From: Sphingobium ummariense RL-3
GTDB lineage: Bacteria; Pseudomonadota; Alphaproteobacteria; Sphingomonadales; Sphingomonadaceae
DNA length: 64,000 nucleotides
NCBI RefSeq assembly: GCF_000447205.1
Contig: NZ_AUWY01000118.1
Span: forward strand, 1-64,000
Reading direction: 5' to 3'
The notes under the pieces were generated by a model. It was given only the letters and a program-made list of their open reading frames with translations, ran no database searches and had not been told where the DNA came from. This document shows positions 1 through 9,328 of this stretch, piece after piece (position 1 is the first letter of the stretch; each line of letters starts with the position of its first letter). Position numbers and translations under genes: made by a program.

Positions 1-2
1 GC

Positions 3-2297
3 CATACCCCGCCGCAGAGCCTGATGTCGCGTCAGGAGCTTCAGGCGAAGCTGCTGCGCGAGGCTGAGGAAGCCCGCATGGCCGCGCTGGAGGAAGCGCG
101 CCGCCGCGAGGATGCCGCGCGCCTGGCGGCCAGCGAGGAAGAGAAGCGCCGCGCCGAGGAGAACCGTCTCGCCGCGGAGGCTGCCGAGGCGGAACCCGCG
201 CGCCAGCCCGAGGAACAGGCCCCGGCCGAAGCACCCGCGCCCGCCGCGGAGGCAGCGCCTGCCGCCGAGGGGCAGGAGAGTCCGGCGTCCACCGCCACCA
301 CGACTTCGGCTGCCCCGCCGCCGCGCCGCTTCACCCCGGTCGCGCCGGTGAAGCGTCCCGAGCCGGCCAAGCCCGATCGCGCCAAGCGCGGCGACGACAA
401 CCGCCGTCAGGCGGGCAAGCTCACCGTCACCCGGGCGCTTGCGGACGACGACAGCGCCCGCGCCCGCAGCCTCGCCGCGCTCAAGCGCGCTCGCGAGAAG
501 GAGCGGCGCGCCCATTATGCCGGCGGCGCGCAGCAGCGCGAGAAGCAGGTTCGTGACGTCGTGGTGCCCGAGAGCATCACGGTGCAGGAACTCGCCAACC
601 GCATGGCCGAAAAGGGCGCGGATCTGGTGAAGGCGCTGTTCAAGATGGGCACCGCCGTCACGCTCAACCAGCCGATCGACCAGGATACGGCGGAGCTGCT
701 GGTCGAGGAATTCGGCCACCGCATCCAGCGCGTGTCCGAAGCCGACGTCGAAATCGGCATGGAAGGCGAGGTTGATGCGCCCGAGACGCTGAAGCCGCGT
801 CCGCCCGTGGTCACGATCATGGGCCATGTCGACCATGGCAAGACCAGCCTGCTCGACGCGCTGCGCGGCACCAATGTGGTGTCGGGCGAAAGCGGCGGCA
901 TCACCCAGCATATCGGCGCCTATCAGATCAAGACCAAGGGCGGCGACCTCATCACCTTCCTCGATACGCCGGGCCATGAGGCGTTCTCGGAAATGCGCGC
1001 CCGCGGCGCCAACGTCACCGACATCGTCATCCTGGTGGTGGCGGCCGACGACGGGCTGATGCCGCAGACGATCGAAGCGATCAACCACACCAAGGCGGCC
1101 GGCGTGCCGATGATCGTGGCGATCAACAAGGTCGACAAGCCGGAGGCCAATCCCCAGCGCGTGCGCGAGCGCCTGCTGGAGCATGAGATCGTGGTCGAGG
1201 ACATGGGCGGCGACGTCCAGGACGTGGAGGTTTCCGCGCTCAAGAAAACCGGCCTCGACGATCTGCTCGACAAGATCATGCTCCAGGCCGAGCTGATGGA
1301 ACTCACCGCCAACCCCGATCGCCCGGCCGAAGGCAATGTGATCGAGGCGCAGCTCGACAAGGGCCGCGGCGCGGTCGCCACGGTGCTGGTGCGCAAGGGC
1401 ACGCTCAAGGTCGGCGACACCTTCGTCATCGGCGCGGAAAGCGGCAAGGTGCGCGCGCTCATCAATGACAAGGGCCAGAATGTGAAGGCCGCCGGCCCCT
1501 CGACCCCGGTCGAGGTGCTGGGCCTGTCGGGCGTGCCGATGGCGGGCGACCAGCTGACCGTCGTGGAGAACGAGGCGCGCGCCCGTGAGGTCGCGGCCTA
1601 TCGCCAGGAGCAGGCGACCAGGAAGCGGACCACCACGGCCCCGACCAGCTTCGAGCATATGTTCTCGGCGCTGCACAACAGCGTCATCGAATATCCCGTG
1701 GTCATCAAGGGCGACGTGCAGGGTTCGGTCGAGGCGATCGTCAGCTCGCTGAATCGCATCTCCACCGACGAGATCAAGGTCCGCATCCTGCACTCGGGCG
1801 TCGGCGCGATCACCGAAAGCGACGTGACGCTGGCCGCGGCCAGCCGGGCGCCGCTGATCGGCTTCAACGTCCGTCCCAACGCCAAGGCACGCCAGCTGGC
1901 GGAGCGCGACAAGGTTTCGCTGCGCTATTATGACGTGATCTACGACCTGATCGAGGAAGTGCGCAACGAGATGGCGGGTCAGCTCGCCCCCGAACGCATC
2001 GAGACGATCGTCGGCCGCGCCGAGGTGCTGCAGGTCTTCCCGGCCGGCAAGAAGGACAAGGCGGCGGGCCTGCTGGTGCTCGACGGCATCATCCGCAAGG
2101 GTCTGTCGGCGCGTCTCACCCGCGACGACGTCATCGTGTCCCGTACCCACATCGCCTCGCTCCGCCGGTTCAAGGACGACGTGGCGGAGGTGCGCGCGGG
2201 CATGGAATGCGGCGCGGTCCTTCAGGACACGAACGACATCAAGGTCGGCGACACGCTCGAACTGTTCGAGGTCGAGGAACGCGCGCGGACGCTGTAA
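3..2297 (+). CDS. infB: Translation initiation factor IF-2 (5' end outside window)
   Basis: GTPase that brings initiator fMet-tRNA to the 30S subunit and promotes subunit joining. The reading frame is already open at base 3, before the first ATG at 24, and codes for residues ending in QSL, so the true start lies left of the window. Visible parts: an Ala/Glu-rich charged N-terminal linker (to about base 500), a second N-terminal domain, then the G domain with G1 GHVDHGKTS (near 820-850), G3 DTPGHE and G4 NKVD, followed by the beta-barrel and C-terminal fMet-tRNA binding domains, ending near [11 protein letters not shown]. Palindromic DNA and rbfA follow on the same strand, the usual infB-rbfA order. 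Family identity is certain; only the N-terminus is missing. Confidence 0.98.
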   Translation, partial: HTPPQSLMSRQELQAKLLREAEEARMAALEEARRREDAARLAASEEEKRRAEENRLAAEAAEAEPARQPEEQAPAEAPAPAAEAAPAAEGQESPASTATTTSAAPPPRRFTPVAPVKRPEPAKPDRAKRGDDNRRQAGKLTVTRALADDDSARARSLAALKRAREKERRAHYAGGAQQREKQVRDVVVPESITVQELANRMAEKGADLVKALFKMGTAVTLNQPIDQDTAELLVEEFGHRIQRVSEADVEIGMEGEVDAPETLKPRPPVVTIMGHVDHGKTSLLDALRGTNVVSGESGGITQHIGAYQIKTKGGDLITFLDTPGHEAFSEMRARGANVTDIVILVVAADDGLMPQTIEAINHTKAAGVPMIVAINKVDKPEANPQRVRERLLEHEIVVEDMGGDVQDVEVSALKKTGLDDLLDKIMLQAELMELTANPDRPAEGNVIEAQLDKGRGAVATVLVRKGTLKVGDTFVIGAESGKVRALINDKGQNVKAAGPSTPVEVLGLSGVPMAGDQLTVVENEARAREVAAYRQEQATRKRTTTAPTSFEHMFSALHNSVIEYPVVIKGDVQGSVEAIVSSLNRISTDEIKVRILHSGVGAITESDVTLAAASRAPLIGFNVRPNAKARQLAERDKVSLRYYDVIYDLIEEVRNEMAGQLAPERIETIVGRAEVLQVFPAGKKDKAAGLLVLDGIIRKGLSARLTRDDVIVSRTHIASLRRFKDDVAEVRAGMECGAVLQDTNDIKVGDTLELFEVEERARTL

Positions 2298-2304
2298 CTA
2301 TGTT

Positions 2305-2416
2305 CCCCCCTCCCGCGTGCGGGAGGAGGGGGTAGGGGGTGGGCTCGCCCTCTCCTGAACTGAAAGGCCGGTGGGAAGAGCCCACCCCCGGCCCCTCCCG
2401 CGAGCGGGAGGGGAGG
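2305..2416. repeat. Paired palindromic (REP/BIME-like) element between infB and rbfA
   Basis: Left arm 2305-2346 and right arm 2378-2416 are inverted copies. Each has a small outer hairpin (CTCCCGCGTGCGGGAG on the left, CTCCCGCGAGCGGGAG on the right) followed by a G-rich stretch leading to GGTGGGCTC. Together they can fold into one long stem with about 30 bases between the arms. The right edge supplies the GGAGG (2412-2416) that serves as the rbfA ribosome binding site. Confidence 0.85.
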
Positions 2417-2420
2417 AAGC

Positions 2421-2813
2421 ATGTCCAACCAACCCGAAGGCCCCTCCGTCCGCCTCCTCCGCGTCGGCGAACAGGTGCGCCATGTCCTGTCCGACATCCT
2501 GATGCGCGGCGACGTTCATGACGACGTGCTGGCGAAGCATGTGGTGAGCGTGACGGAAGTGCGCATGTCGCCGGACCTGCGCCACGCGACCGTTTTCGTG
2601 AAACCCCTTCTGGGCCAGGACGAGGAGGCGGTGCTGAAGGCGCTGCGCACCAACACCGCCTATCTCCAGCGCGAGGTCGCGCACCGCATCCGCCTCAAAT
2701 ATGCGGCGAAACTCAAATTCCTGGCGGACGAGAGCTTCGACGAAGGCAGCCACATCGACCGACTGCTCCGCGACCCCAAGGTCGCCCGCGATCTGGAGCA
2801 GCCCGACGATTGA
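2421..2813 (+). CDS. rbfA: Ribosome-binding factor A
   Basis: 30S maturation and cold-adaptation factor that binds the 16S 5' helix during late small-subunit assembly. The 130-residue product has the single KH-like RbfA fold, with the motifs [11 protein letters not shown] near residue 17 and [12 protein letters not shown] near residue 48, and the conserved C-terminal segment with [12 protein letters not shown] and a following HIDRLL. Length is normal for the family. The start is set by GGAGG at 2412-2416, four bases before the ATG. This Shine-Dalgarno lies inside the right arm of the palindrome after infB, so initiation could depend on its folding. The usual order infB-rbfA-truB is interrupted here by about 2.6 kb of other genes. 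Confidence 0.97.
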   Translation: MSNQPEGPSVRLLRVGEQVRHVLSDILMRGDVHDDVLAKHVVSVTEVRMSPDLRHATVFVKPLLGQDEEAVLKALRTNTAYLQREVAHRIRLKYAAKLKFLADESFDEGSHIDRLLRDPKVARDLEQPDD

Positions 2814-2831
2814 CTCTCCCATCGGTAAGAC

Positions 2832-3116
2832 GCATCTTTTCTTGAAACGGCGTGGCTGTTGCGGTCGCGCTATCGATTGAGCCGCGAAGAGACCGTCACG
2901 GCCTTGCAGGTGCTGCTGGAATTGCCGGATGTGGAGATAGAGGCGCGGTAGGGCGTCGTCTGGGCCGTCGAGCGTTTCGCCTTGAGGAGCGACTTCGCCG
3001 ATCTCGTTCATTTGGTCGCGTCGGCGCAGGCGGACGCTTTCGTTACGTTCGATCGTGCGTTAGCAGCGCATGCAGGCGAACATGCGCCGGTGCGGGTGGA
3101 GACGCTTGTCCTATGA
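2832..3116 (+). pseudogene. Decayed PIN-domain (VapC-like) gene remnant
   Basis: Reading the frame whose codons begin at multiples of three gives FLETAWLLRSRYRLSREE from about 2838, then DVEIEAR, an in-frame TAG at 2949-2951, then WAVERFALRSDFADLVHL and AQADAFVTFDRAL, ending at the TGA at 3114-3116. These match the middle and C-terminal part of PIN-domain RNase toxins: the ETxWVLRSRY helix, the acidic DFADxxHL site and the AFVTFDR motif. The N-terminal third with the first catalytic Asp is absent: a TAA at 2826-2828 precedes the homologous region and rbfA ends just before. No antitoxin gene is adjacent. The terminal TGA overlaps the ATG of the hydrolase (ATGA). Identification is from motif recognition only. 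Confidence 0.75.
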
Positions 3117-4015
3117 GGAAGCTGCATATTCCGGTGTCCCTGGCGATGGCCTTGGCCTGCTTGCCGTCCGCCTCCGCCAAGGAACCGCCCATCCACCCCG
3201 CCGTCATCGCCGACCCGGCGCCGGATGCCGCCAATCCGCCGGGCATGAGCGCCTTTGTCATCCCGGCGCAGGACGGCGCGATGAACGCGGTCATGTACAC
3301 CGCGGCGGGCGCCGGGCGGCATCCCACGCTCCTCCTGCTGCACGGCTTTCCGGGCAATGAGCAGAATCTGGACCTGGCGCAGGCCGCGCGCCGTGCCGGG
3401 TGGAACGTGCTGACCTTGCACTATCGCGGCTCCTGGGGCAGCCCCGGCACCTTCTCCTTCACCCACGCGGCCGAGGATGCGTGGACGGCGCTGCTGTTCC
3501 TGGAGGAGCCTTCGACCGCCGCGAAATATCGCATCGACCCCAGCGCCATCGTCGTCGCGGGGCACAGCATGGGCGGCTTCATGGCCGCCGATGCGGCAGC
3601 GTCGGAACCGCGCGTCGCGGGCCTGTTTCTGATCGACCCCTGGGATCCCTCGCAGACCGTCGCCTCGCTCGCCACGCCGCAGGGCGAGGCGGGGTGGAAG
3701 GCGGAGGTGGCAGGCGATCTGCCACCCCTAAATGGCGCGACCTATGAAAGCCTGACTGAAGAGATCAAGGCCGGCACCGAAAAGTTCGACCTCGGCCGCC
3801 GCCTTGCCGGCTATGGCCGCCGCCCGGTGATGATCGTCGGCGCGGAACGGGGGATCGGCGCCATGGCGCGCAAGGTCGCCGCCGACGCGCAGGCGGTCAA
3901 CCCGGATGCGCGGCTGATGGTCTGGCCGACCGACCACAGCTTTTCCGACAAGCGCATCGCGCTGGCCGACGCGCTGGTGCGTTTCCTGGCGGTCGTGGCG
4001 CCGACCATCCGTTAG
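3113..4015 (+). CDS. Secreted alpha/beta-hydrolase (dienelactone hydrolase-like)
   Basis: Predicted periplasmic serine hydrolase of 300 residues. It begins with a signal peptide ([19 protein letters not shown], then ASA before KEPP). The alpha/beta-hydrolase core has an oxyanion-loop motif [10 protein letters not shown] near residue 70, the nucleophile elbow GHSMGG near residue 150 and a likely catalytic His in WPTDHSFSD near residue 278. An open frame extends upstream to 2852, but that part is arginine-rich noise overlapping the decayed PIN gene; the ATG at 3113 gives a clean signal peptide. Substrate is unknown; prolyl oligopeptidase-type and dienelactone hydrolase-type enzymes share this architecture. 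It sits eight bases before tdk and may be co-transcribed with it. Confidence 0.8.
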   Translation: MRKLHIPVSLAMALACLPSASAKEPPIHPAVIADPAPDAANPPGMSAFVIPAQDGAMNAVMYTAAGAGRHPTLLLLHGFPGNEQNLDLAQAARRAGWNVLTLHYRGSWGSPGTFSFTHAAEDAWTALLFLEEPSTAAKYRIDPSAIVVAGHSMGGFMAADAAASEPRVAGLFLIDPWDPSQTVASLATPQGEAGWKAEVAGDLPPLNGATYESLTEEIKAGTEKFDLGRRLAGYGRRPVMIVGAERGIGAMARKVAADAQAVNPDARLMVWPTDHSFSDKRIALADALVRFLAVVAPTIR

Positions 4016-4023
4016 GCATCCCG

Positions 4024-4602
4024 ATGGCCAAGCTCTATTTCTACTATTCCTCGATGAACGCGGGGAAATCGACCACGCTGCTCCAGTCGAGCTTCAACTA
4101 TCAGGAGCGCGGCATGGAAACGATGCTGTGGACCGCGGCGGTCGACGATCGCTACGGCCGCGGCCGCGTGGTGTCGCGCATCGGGCTGGAGGCGCGGGCC
4201 CATCTGTTCGATCCCGCCGTGGATATGTTCGCGGCTGTCGCTGCCCGGCATCTCGAAACCCCGCTCGCCTGCGTGCTGATCGACGAAGCGCAGTTTCTGA
4301 CCCAGGCGCAGGTATGGCAACTCGGCCGGGTGTGCGACGACCTCGGCATCCCCGTGCTCTGCTATGGCCTGCGCACGGACTTCCAGGGCGAATTGTTCGA
4401 AGGCAGCGCCTATCTGCTGGCCCTCGCCGACACGCTGAGCGAGATCAAGACGGTGTGCGAATGCGGGCGCAAGGCGACGATGAACCTGCGCGTCGATGTC
4501 CATGGCCGCGCGGTCCATCAGGGCGCGCAGACACAGATCGGCGGCAATGACAATTATGTCGCGCTTTGCCGCCGCCATTTCGTCGAGCGGATGCGCGGCT
4601 GA
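4024..4602 (+). CDS. tdk: Thymidine kinase
   Basis: Phosphorylates thymidine to dTMP with ATP in the pyrimidine salvage pathway. The 192-residue product is a type II thymidine kinase: P-loop SSMNAGKST near residue 10, the DEAQF Walker B-type motif near residue 89, [12 protein letters not shown] near residue 118 for nucleoside binding, and zinc-binding cysteines including CECGRKA near residue 150 and a CRRH near the C-terminus. Length is typical. It starts eight bases after the hydrolase stop and ends four bases before the convergent HAD gene. Confidence 0.97.
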   Translation: MAKLYFYYSSMNAGKSTTLLQSSFNYQERGMETMLWTAAVDDRYGRGRVVSRIGLEARAHLFDPAVDMFAAVAARHLETPLACVLIDEAQFLTQAQVWQLGRVCDDLGIPVLCYGLRTDFQGELFEGSAYLLALADTLSEIKTVCECGRKATMNLRVDVHGRAVHQGAQTQIGGNDNYVALCRRHFVERMRG

Positions 4603-4606
4603 GCCG

Positions 4607-5302
4607 TCAGTCCAGCGTCGCGATCCAGCCCGGCAGATCGCCGAGCCGCTCCAACTGCACGAACCGCGCATGGTCGGACGGCGCACGGGCGACCTCATGT
4701 GCCCAGGCGCCCTCTTGCGGAATGAACGCGGCCCATGCGCCCGCCTCCAGCGCCGGCAATATGTCCGACCGCATCGAATCGCCCGCCATCACCGCCGCCC
4801 GCGCCGCGACATCGTGCCGCGCGAACAGGCTGCGGAAAGTGTCGGCCCTCTTGTCGCTGACGATCTCGATCCCGGAAAACAGGTCGCCCAGCCCCGACGC
4901 CGCCAGCTTGCTCTCCTGATGCAGCAGGTCGCCCTTCGTCACCAGCACCAGCGGTGCAATGTCGGCCAGCGCGCGCAGTGTCTCCTCCACACCGTCGAAC
5001 AGCTCGACCGGATGCGCCAGCAGCGCGCGCCCGGCCGCCAATATCTGCTCGATCATCCCGGCCGAAAGCGCCTGGCCCGCCAGCTCCACCGCCGTCTCGA
5101 TCATCGAGAGGGTAAAGCCCTTCGCGCCATAGCCGTAGAGCGGCAAGTTTCGCGTCTCGCACGTAATGAGCCGCTCGCGCGTCACATCGGCGTCGGCGAA
5201 GGGGCGCAGCATGTCGAGCAGCGCATCCTCAGTCGCGTTGAAATGGCGCATATTGTGCCAGAGCGTGTCGTCGGCATCGAGGCAGATGAGCTGGATCGTC
5301 AT
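4607..5302 (-). CDS. HAD-superfamily hydrolase (phosphatase)
   Basis: Cytoplasmic haloacid dehalogenase-type phosphatase of 231 residues. Motif I is LDADDTLW near residue 9 (nucleophile Asp and the Asp two residues on), motif II is the T of VLVTKGD, a motif III Lys lies nearby, and motif IV is GDSMRSD. The cap begins after motif I, so this is a subfamily I enzyme similar to phosphoglycolate or pyrimidine 5'-nucleotidases. The frame extends upstream to 5605 over the divergent truB, but the ATG at 5302 starts directly before the first HAD beta-strand (MTIQLICLDADD). Closeness to tdk could hint at a nucleotide role, but that is inference; the substrate cannot be read from sequence. Confidence 0.85.
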   Translation of the reverse strand: MTIQLICLDADDTLWHNMRHFNATEDALLDMLRPFADADVTRERLITCETRNLPLYGYGAKGFTLSMIETAVELAGQALSAGMIEQILAAGRALLAHPVELFDGVEETLRALADIAPLVLVTKGDLLHQESKLAASGLGDLFSGIEIVSDKRADTFRSLFARHDVAARAAVMAGDSMRSDILPALEAGAWAAFIPQEGAWAHEVARAPSDHARFVQLERLGDLPGWIATLD

Positions 5303-5399
5303 GCGCGTCCCCTTATCGCGCGTGCGTGCTGCACGACAAGTGGTTGGGCCGGGTGGGGGGGGCTGACAGGGCAGGGCAGTGGGGCTAGGGACCGCCGCC

Positions 5400-6392
5400 A
5401 TGCACGGCTGGATCATCCTCGATAAACCCCATGGCCTCGGCTCCACCCAGGCGGTCAGCGCGGTCAAGCGCGCGCTGCGCGTCAGCGGAGCGGGCAAATG
5501 GAAGGTCGGCCATGGCGGCACGCTCGATCCGCTGGCGACCGGCGTGCTGCCTGTCGCGGTCGGCGAGGCGACGAAGCTTGCGGGCCGGATGCTCGACAGC
5601 GACAAGATCTACGACTTCACGATTGCCTTCGGCACGCAGACCGACACGCTCGACCTGGAGGGGCAGGTGATTGCCACCAGCGACCATCGCCCGACGCTTG
5701 CGCAGGTGGAGGCGGTTCTCCCCCGCTTCACCGGCCCGATCGAGCAGGCCCCGCCCGCCTACAGCGCCATCCTGATCGACGGCCAGCGCGCCTATGACCT
5801 CGCCCGCGCCGGGCAGGACGTGGATATGAAGACGCGGTCGGTGACGATCCATGCACTCACCTTGAAGTCCTCCCCTGCAAGGGGAGGGGGACCGCCCGCG
5901 AAGCGGGTGGTGGAGGGGTGTCACCCTCTCGACGGCGGGACACCCCTCCGTCAGGGCTTCGCCCTGCCACCTCCCCTTCCAGGGGAGGATGTTCATCAGA
6001 TCACCCTCACCGCCCATGTCTCGAAGGGCACCTATATCCGCTCCCTCGCCCGCGACATCGCGCTGGCGCTCGGCACGGTGGGCCATGTCACCATGCTCCG
6101 CCGGATCAAGGCCGGGCCGTTCACCCTGGATTCCGCGATTTCGCTGGACAAACTGGACGAAGCTGCTAGGGGCGGCGCCATCGCGCAGCTCATGCTGCCG
6201 TTGACGGCGGGGCTGGACGACATCCCGGCTCTCTCCGTCTCTCCCGATGAAGCGCTGGCTCTCCGACAGGGGAAAGTGCTGGTCGGGAAACCGCACACCG
6301 GTCTCCTGCTGGCGATGGAGGGCGATACGCCCGTCGCGCTGGTGGAGTCCAGTGGCCCGGAAATCCGGGTGGTGCGCGGCTTCAATCTCTAG
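5400..6392 (+). CDS. truB: tRNA pseudouridine(55) synthase with in-frame palindromic insertion
   Basis: Isomerises U55 in the T-loop of tRNAs. The 330-residue product begins [19 protein letters not shown], and the catalytic Asp lies in [13 protein letters not shown] near residue 45. Later come the [16 protein letters not shown] segment and [14 protein letters not shown], then a C-terminal PUA-like domain. Between the TruB strands ending IHALTLKS and beginning [13 protein letters not shown] lie about 41 extra residues (Gly/Pro/Arg-rich) encoded by a palindromic repeat at 5868-5989. The insertion keeps frame and falls in a loop before the conserved SKGTY block, so the enzyme may stay active. 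The start at 5400 is preferred over an ATG seven codons upstream because it begins exactly at the family N-terminus. rpsO follows directly. Confidence 0.95.
   Translation: MHGWIILDKPHGLGSTQAVSAVKRALRVSGAGKWKVGHGGTLDPLATGVLPVAVGEATKLAGRMLDSDKIYDFTIAFGTQTDTLDLEGQVIATSDHRPTLAQVEAVLPRFTGPIEQAPPAYSAILIDGQRAYDLARAGQDVDMKTRSVTIHALTLKSSPARGGGPPAKRVVEGCHPLDGGTPLRQGFALPPPLPGEDVHQITLTAHVSKGTYIRSLARDIALALGTVGHVTMLRRIKAGPFTLDSAISLDKLDEAARGGAIAQLMLPLTAGLDDIPALSVSPDEALALRQGKVLVGKPHTGLLLAMEGDTPVALVESSGPEIRVVRGFNL
5868..5989. repeat. REP-like inverted repeat inserted within truB
   Basis: Two inverted halves. The left half starts with the hairpin CCTCCCCTGCAAGGGGAGG (5869-5887) followed by ACCGCCCGCGAAGCGGGT; the right half ends with CCTCCCCTTCCAGGGGAGG (5970-5988) preceded by a hairpin around AGGGCTTCGCCCT. 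Between them are GGTGTC and its complement GACACC. The element lies wholly inside coding sequence and has no stop codon in the truB frame. Confidence 0.85.
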
Positions 6393-6409
6393 ATACGAAA
6401 GGAAGCCCG

Positions 6410-6679
6410 ATGTCGATCACTGCGGAGCGCAAGGAAGCGCTTATCAAGGAACATGCCCGTGCCGAGGGCGACACCGGTTCGCCGGAAGTCCAGGTTGCGA
6501 TCCTCTCGGAGCGCATCGCCAACCTGACCGAGCACTTCAAGGGCCACCACAAGGATAACCACAGCCGTCGCGGCCTGCTGATGCTGGTCAACAAGCGCCG
6601 TTCGCTGCTGGACTATCTGAAGAAGAAGGATGAGGGCCGCTACAGCGACCTCATCGCCAAGCTGGGCCTGCGCAAGTAA
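6410..6679 (+). CDS. rpsO: 30S ribosomal protein S15
   Basis: Primary 16S rRNA-binding protein of the 30S platform, 89 residues, exactly the family length. It begins [16 protein letters not shown] and contains the [16 protein letters not shown] segment and the conserved HxxDxxSRRGLL motif ([19 protein letters not shown]), followed by [15 protein letters not shown] lies upstream of the ATG at good spacing. It follows truB by 17 bases and precedes pnp, the standard truB-rpsO-pnp order. A stem-loop with a short T-run follows at 6696-6718. Confidence 0.98.
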   Translation: MSITAERKEALIKEHARAEGDTGSPEVQVAILSERIANLTEHFKGHHKDNHSRRGLLMLVNKRRSLLDYLKKKDEGRYSDLIAKLGLRK

Positions 6680-6695
6680 GCCTGCTACAGAAGGG

Positions 6696-6718
6696 ACGGC
6701 CCCCCAGCGGGGCCGTTT
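6696..6718 (+). terminator. Rho-independent terminator or attenuator after rpsO
   Basis: ACGGCCCC (6696-6703) pairs with GGGGCCGT (6709-6716) across a 5-base loop and is followed by TTT. The T-run is short, so it may only attenuate transcription into pnp. A second small dyad, AAACCG (6781-6786) with CGGTTT (6795-6800), lies in the pnp leader, where RNase III processing autoregulates pnp in enterobacteria; that role here is inference. Confidence 0.7.
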
Positions 6719-6857
6719 CCGATTCCGGAAGAGGCGCAATCCGGCGACCTGTTCCGTTCAAGGGGCCAGACGATGCCCCAAAACCGCTGCGGGCCGGTTT
6801 AGTCCGCAAGACAGGCCCCGCCCGGCAATAGGGCCGCGCGGGCGAAGGAAAAAACCA

Positions 6858-9179
6858 ATGTTCGATGTAAAGAAAGTTTCGATCGAGCTGGGCGGCAAGA
6901 CCCTCACGCTCGAGACCGGCCGTATTGCGCGTCAGGCCGACGCCGCCGTGCTGGCGACCTATGGCGAGACGGTGGTGCTGTGCGCCGTGACCGCCGCCAA
7001 GTCGGTGAAGGACGGGCAGGACTTCTTCCCGCTCACCGTCCACTATCAGGAAAAATATTCGGCCGCGGGGCGCATCCCCGGCGGCTTCTTCAAGCGTGAG
7101 CGCGGTGCGACGGAAAAGGAGACGCTGGTCTCCCGCCTGATCGACCGTCCGGTCCGCCCCCTCTTCCCCGAGGGTTTCTACAACGAAATCAATGTCATCG
7201 CCCAGGTGCTGAGCTTCGATGGCGACAGCGAGCCCGACATCGTGGCGATGATCGCCGCTTCGGCCGCGCTGACCCTGTCGGGCGTGCCGTTCCTCGGCCC
7301 GATCGGCGCCGCGCGCGTCGGCTACAAGGATGGCGAATATCAGCTCAACCCCTCGCTCGACGAAGTGAAGGAAGGCGAGCTCGACCTGGTCGTCGCCGCC
7401 ACCCATGACGCGGTGATGATGGTCGAATCCGAAGCGAAGGAGCTGTCGGAAGAGGTCATGCTCGGCGCAGTGCTGTTCGCCCATGAAGCAAGCCGGAAGG
7501 TCGTCGACGCGATCATCCAGCTCGCGGAGAAGGCCGCCAAGGAGCCTTGGGAAATGGCCGCGCAGGACGATCTGGGCGCGCTGAAGGCGAAGCTCAAGGG
7601 CCTGATCGGTGCCGACATCGCCGCCGCATACAAGCTGACCGACAAGTCGGCCCGCTCCAGCGCCCTCAACGCCGCGCGCGACAAGGCGAAGGCGATGTTC
7701 GCGCAGGACGGCCTGGACGCCCAGACCGTGATGGCCGGCATCAAGCTGACCAAGAAGCTGGAGGCGGAGATCGTCCGCACGGCGATCCTCAAGGACGGCC
7801 AGCGCATCGACGGCCGCACCACCACCCAGATCCGTCCGATCGAGGCGATGGTCGGCTTCCTGCCCCGTACCCATGGTTCGGCGCTGTTCACCCGGGGCGA
7901 GACGCAGGCGATCTGCACCACCACGCTCGACACCAAGGACGCCGAGCAGATGATCGACGGCCTGACGGGCGTTCATTATGAAAGCTTCATGCTGCACTAT
8001 AACTTCCCGCCCTATTCGGTCGGCGAAGTGGGCCGCTTCGGCGCGCCGGGCCGTCGCGAAGTCGGCCATGGCAAGCTCGCCTGGCGCGCGCTGCACCCCG
8101 TGCTGCCCAGCAAGGAAGATTTCCCCTACACCATCCGCGTCCTCTCCGACATCACCGAGTCCAACGGCTCGTCGTCGATGGCGACGGTCTGCGGCGGTTC
8201 GCTCTCGATGATGGACGCCGGCGTTCCGCTGAAGCGTCCGGTGTCGGGCATCGCCATGGGCCTGATCCTGGAAGGCAAGGATTTCGCTGTCATCAGCGAC
8301 ATTCTGGGCGACGAGGATCACCTGGGCGACATGGACTTCAAGGTGGCGGGCACGGAAGCGGGCATCACCACCATGCAGATGGACATCAAGGTCGCCGGCA
8401 TCACGCAGGAAATCTTCGAAGTCGCGCTGCGTCAGGCAAAGGAAGGCCGCGCCCACATTCTCGGTGAGATGAGCAAGGCCCTGTCCTCGACCCGCACCGA
8501 GCTGTCGGCCCATGCCCCGCGCATCGAGACGATCCAGATCGACAAGGCGAAGATCCGCGACGTCATCGGCACCGGCGGCAAGGTCATCCGCGAGATCGTC
8601 GCGGAAACCGGCGCGAAGGTTGACATCGACGACGAGGGCATCATCAAGATCAGCTCGTCCGACATGTCGCAGATCGAAGCCGCCAAGAAGTGGATCCTCG
8701 GCATCGTCGAGGAAGCGGAAGTCGGCAAGATCTACACCGGCAAGGTCGTCAACATCGTCGATTTCGGCGCCTTCGTGAACTTCATGGGCGGCAAGGACGG
8801 CCTCGTCCACGTCTCCGAGATGCGCAACGAGCGTGTCGAGAAGCCGACCGACGTCGTGTCGGAAGGTCAGGAAGTGAAGGTCAAGGTGCTCGAGATCGAC
8901 CCGCGCGGCAAGGTTCGCCTGTCGATGCGCGTCGTCGATCAGGAAACCGGCGAGGAGCTGGAGGACACCCGTCCCGCCCGTGAACCGCGGGAACCGCGCG
9001 GCGATCGTGGTGACCGGGGCCGTGGCCCGCGTCGCGACGGCGGCGATCGGGGCGGACGCGGTGGCGACCGGGGCGGCGATCGCGGCCCGCGTCGGGATCG
9101 CGGTCCCCGCAACGAAGGTGGCAAGGGCGATGATGACGGCTCCAATGCGGGCCTGCCGGACTTCCTGACCCAGGACTGA
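6858..9179 (+). CDS. pnp: Polyribonucleotide nucleotidyltransferase (PNPase)
   Basis: Phosphorolytic 3'-5' exoribonuclease, a core part of the RNA degradosome. The 773-residue product has two RNase PH domains (first from the N-terminus; second from about residue 310, with the FFKRERG loop near residue 78 and the SSMATVCGG and SGIAMGLI segments in the second), a KH domain with the [10 protein letters not shown] signature near residue 570 and an S1 domain ([15 protein letters not shown]) near residue 630. It ends in an RG/RGG-rich tail of about 60 residues ([10 protein letters not shown] and similar), then DFLTQD. The ATG at 6858 directly starts [21 protein letters not shown], the family N-terminus; the frame is open upstream into rpsO but that part is not PNPase. 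Confidence 0.98.
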   Translation: MFDVKKVSIELGGKTLTLETGRIARQADAAVLATYGETVVLCAVTAAKSVKDGQDFFPLTVHYQEKYSAAGRIPGGFFKRERGATEKETLVSRLIDRPVRPLFPEGFYNEINVIAQVLSFDGDSEPDIVAMIAASAALTLSGVPFLGPIGAARVGYKDGEYQLNPSLDEVKEGELDLVVAATHDAVMMVESEAKELSEEVMLGAVLFAHEASRKVVDAIIQLAEKAAKEPWEMAAQDDLGALKAKLKGLIGADIAAAYKLTDKSARSSALNAARDKAKAMFAQDGLDAQTVMAGIKLTKKLEAEIVRTAILKDGQRIDGRTTTQIRPIEAMVGFLPRTHGSALFTRGETQAICTTTLDTKDAEQMIDGLTGVHYESFMLHYNFPPYSVGEVGRFGAPGRREVGHGKLAWRALHPVLPSKEDFPYTIRVLSDITESNGSSSMATVCGGSLSMMDAGVPLKRPVSGIAMGLILEGKDFAVISDILGDEDHLGDMDFKVAGTEAGITTMQMDIKVAGITQEIFEVALRQAKEGRAHILGEMSKALSSTRTELSAHAPRIETIQIDKAKIRDVIGTGGKVIREIVAETGAKVDIDDEGIIKISSSDMSQIEAAKKWILGIVEEAEVGKIYTGKVVNIVDFGAFVNFMGGKDGLVHVSEMRNERVEKPTDVVSEGQEVKVKVLEIDPRGKVRLSMRVVDQETGEELEDTRPAREPREPRGDRGDRGRGPRRDGGDRGGRGGDRGGDRGPRRDRGPRNEGGKGDDDGSNAGLPDFLTQD

Positions 9180-9211
9180 TCCGCCGCATCATCAACGAAT
9201 CTGCCTGAATG

Positions 9212-9243
9212 AGGGGTGCCCGGAACGACGGGCACCCCTTTTT
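9212..9243 (+). terminator. Rho-independent terminator after pnp
   Basis: A perfect 10-bp stem, AGGGGTGCCC (9212-9221) with GGGCACCCCT (9230-9239), an 8-base loop and a run of five T. It ends the truB-rpsO-pnp unit 33 bases after the pnp stop. Confidence 0.93.
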
Positions 9244-9261
9244 GCTGTCATTCGCCGTCAG

Positions 9262-9307
9262 ACTGATCCAGATCAGTGGCGTCCCCGCAAAGTTTTGTTA
9301 CTGTAAC
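9262..9307. promoter_or_regulatory. Two dyads upstream of the histidine kinase gene
   Basis: ACTGATC-CA-GATCAGT (9262-9277) is a perfect 7-bp inverted repeat, and GTTAC-T-GTAAC (9297-9307) is a perfect 5-bp one. Both lie between the pnp terminator and the kinase start at 9329. They could be operator half-sites; no regulator can be named. Confidence 0.4.
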
Positions 9308-9328
9308 GACAGATTATCAGGGGGCGCT

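Noticed and set aside
6651-8810. Long antisense frame opposite pnp
   Set aside because: Same codon-bias shadow; pnp is unambiguous on the other strand.
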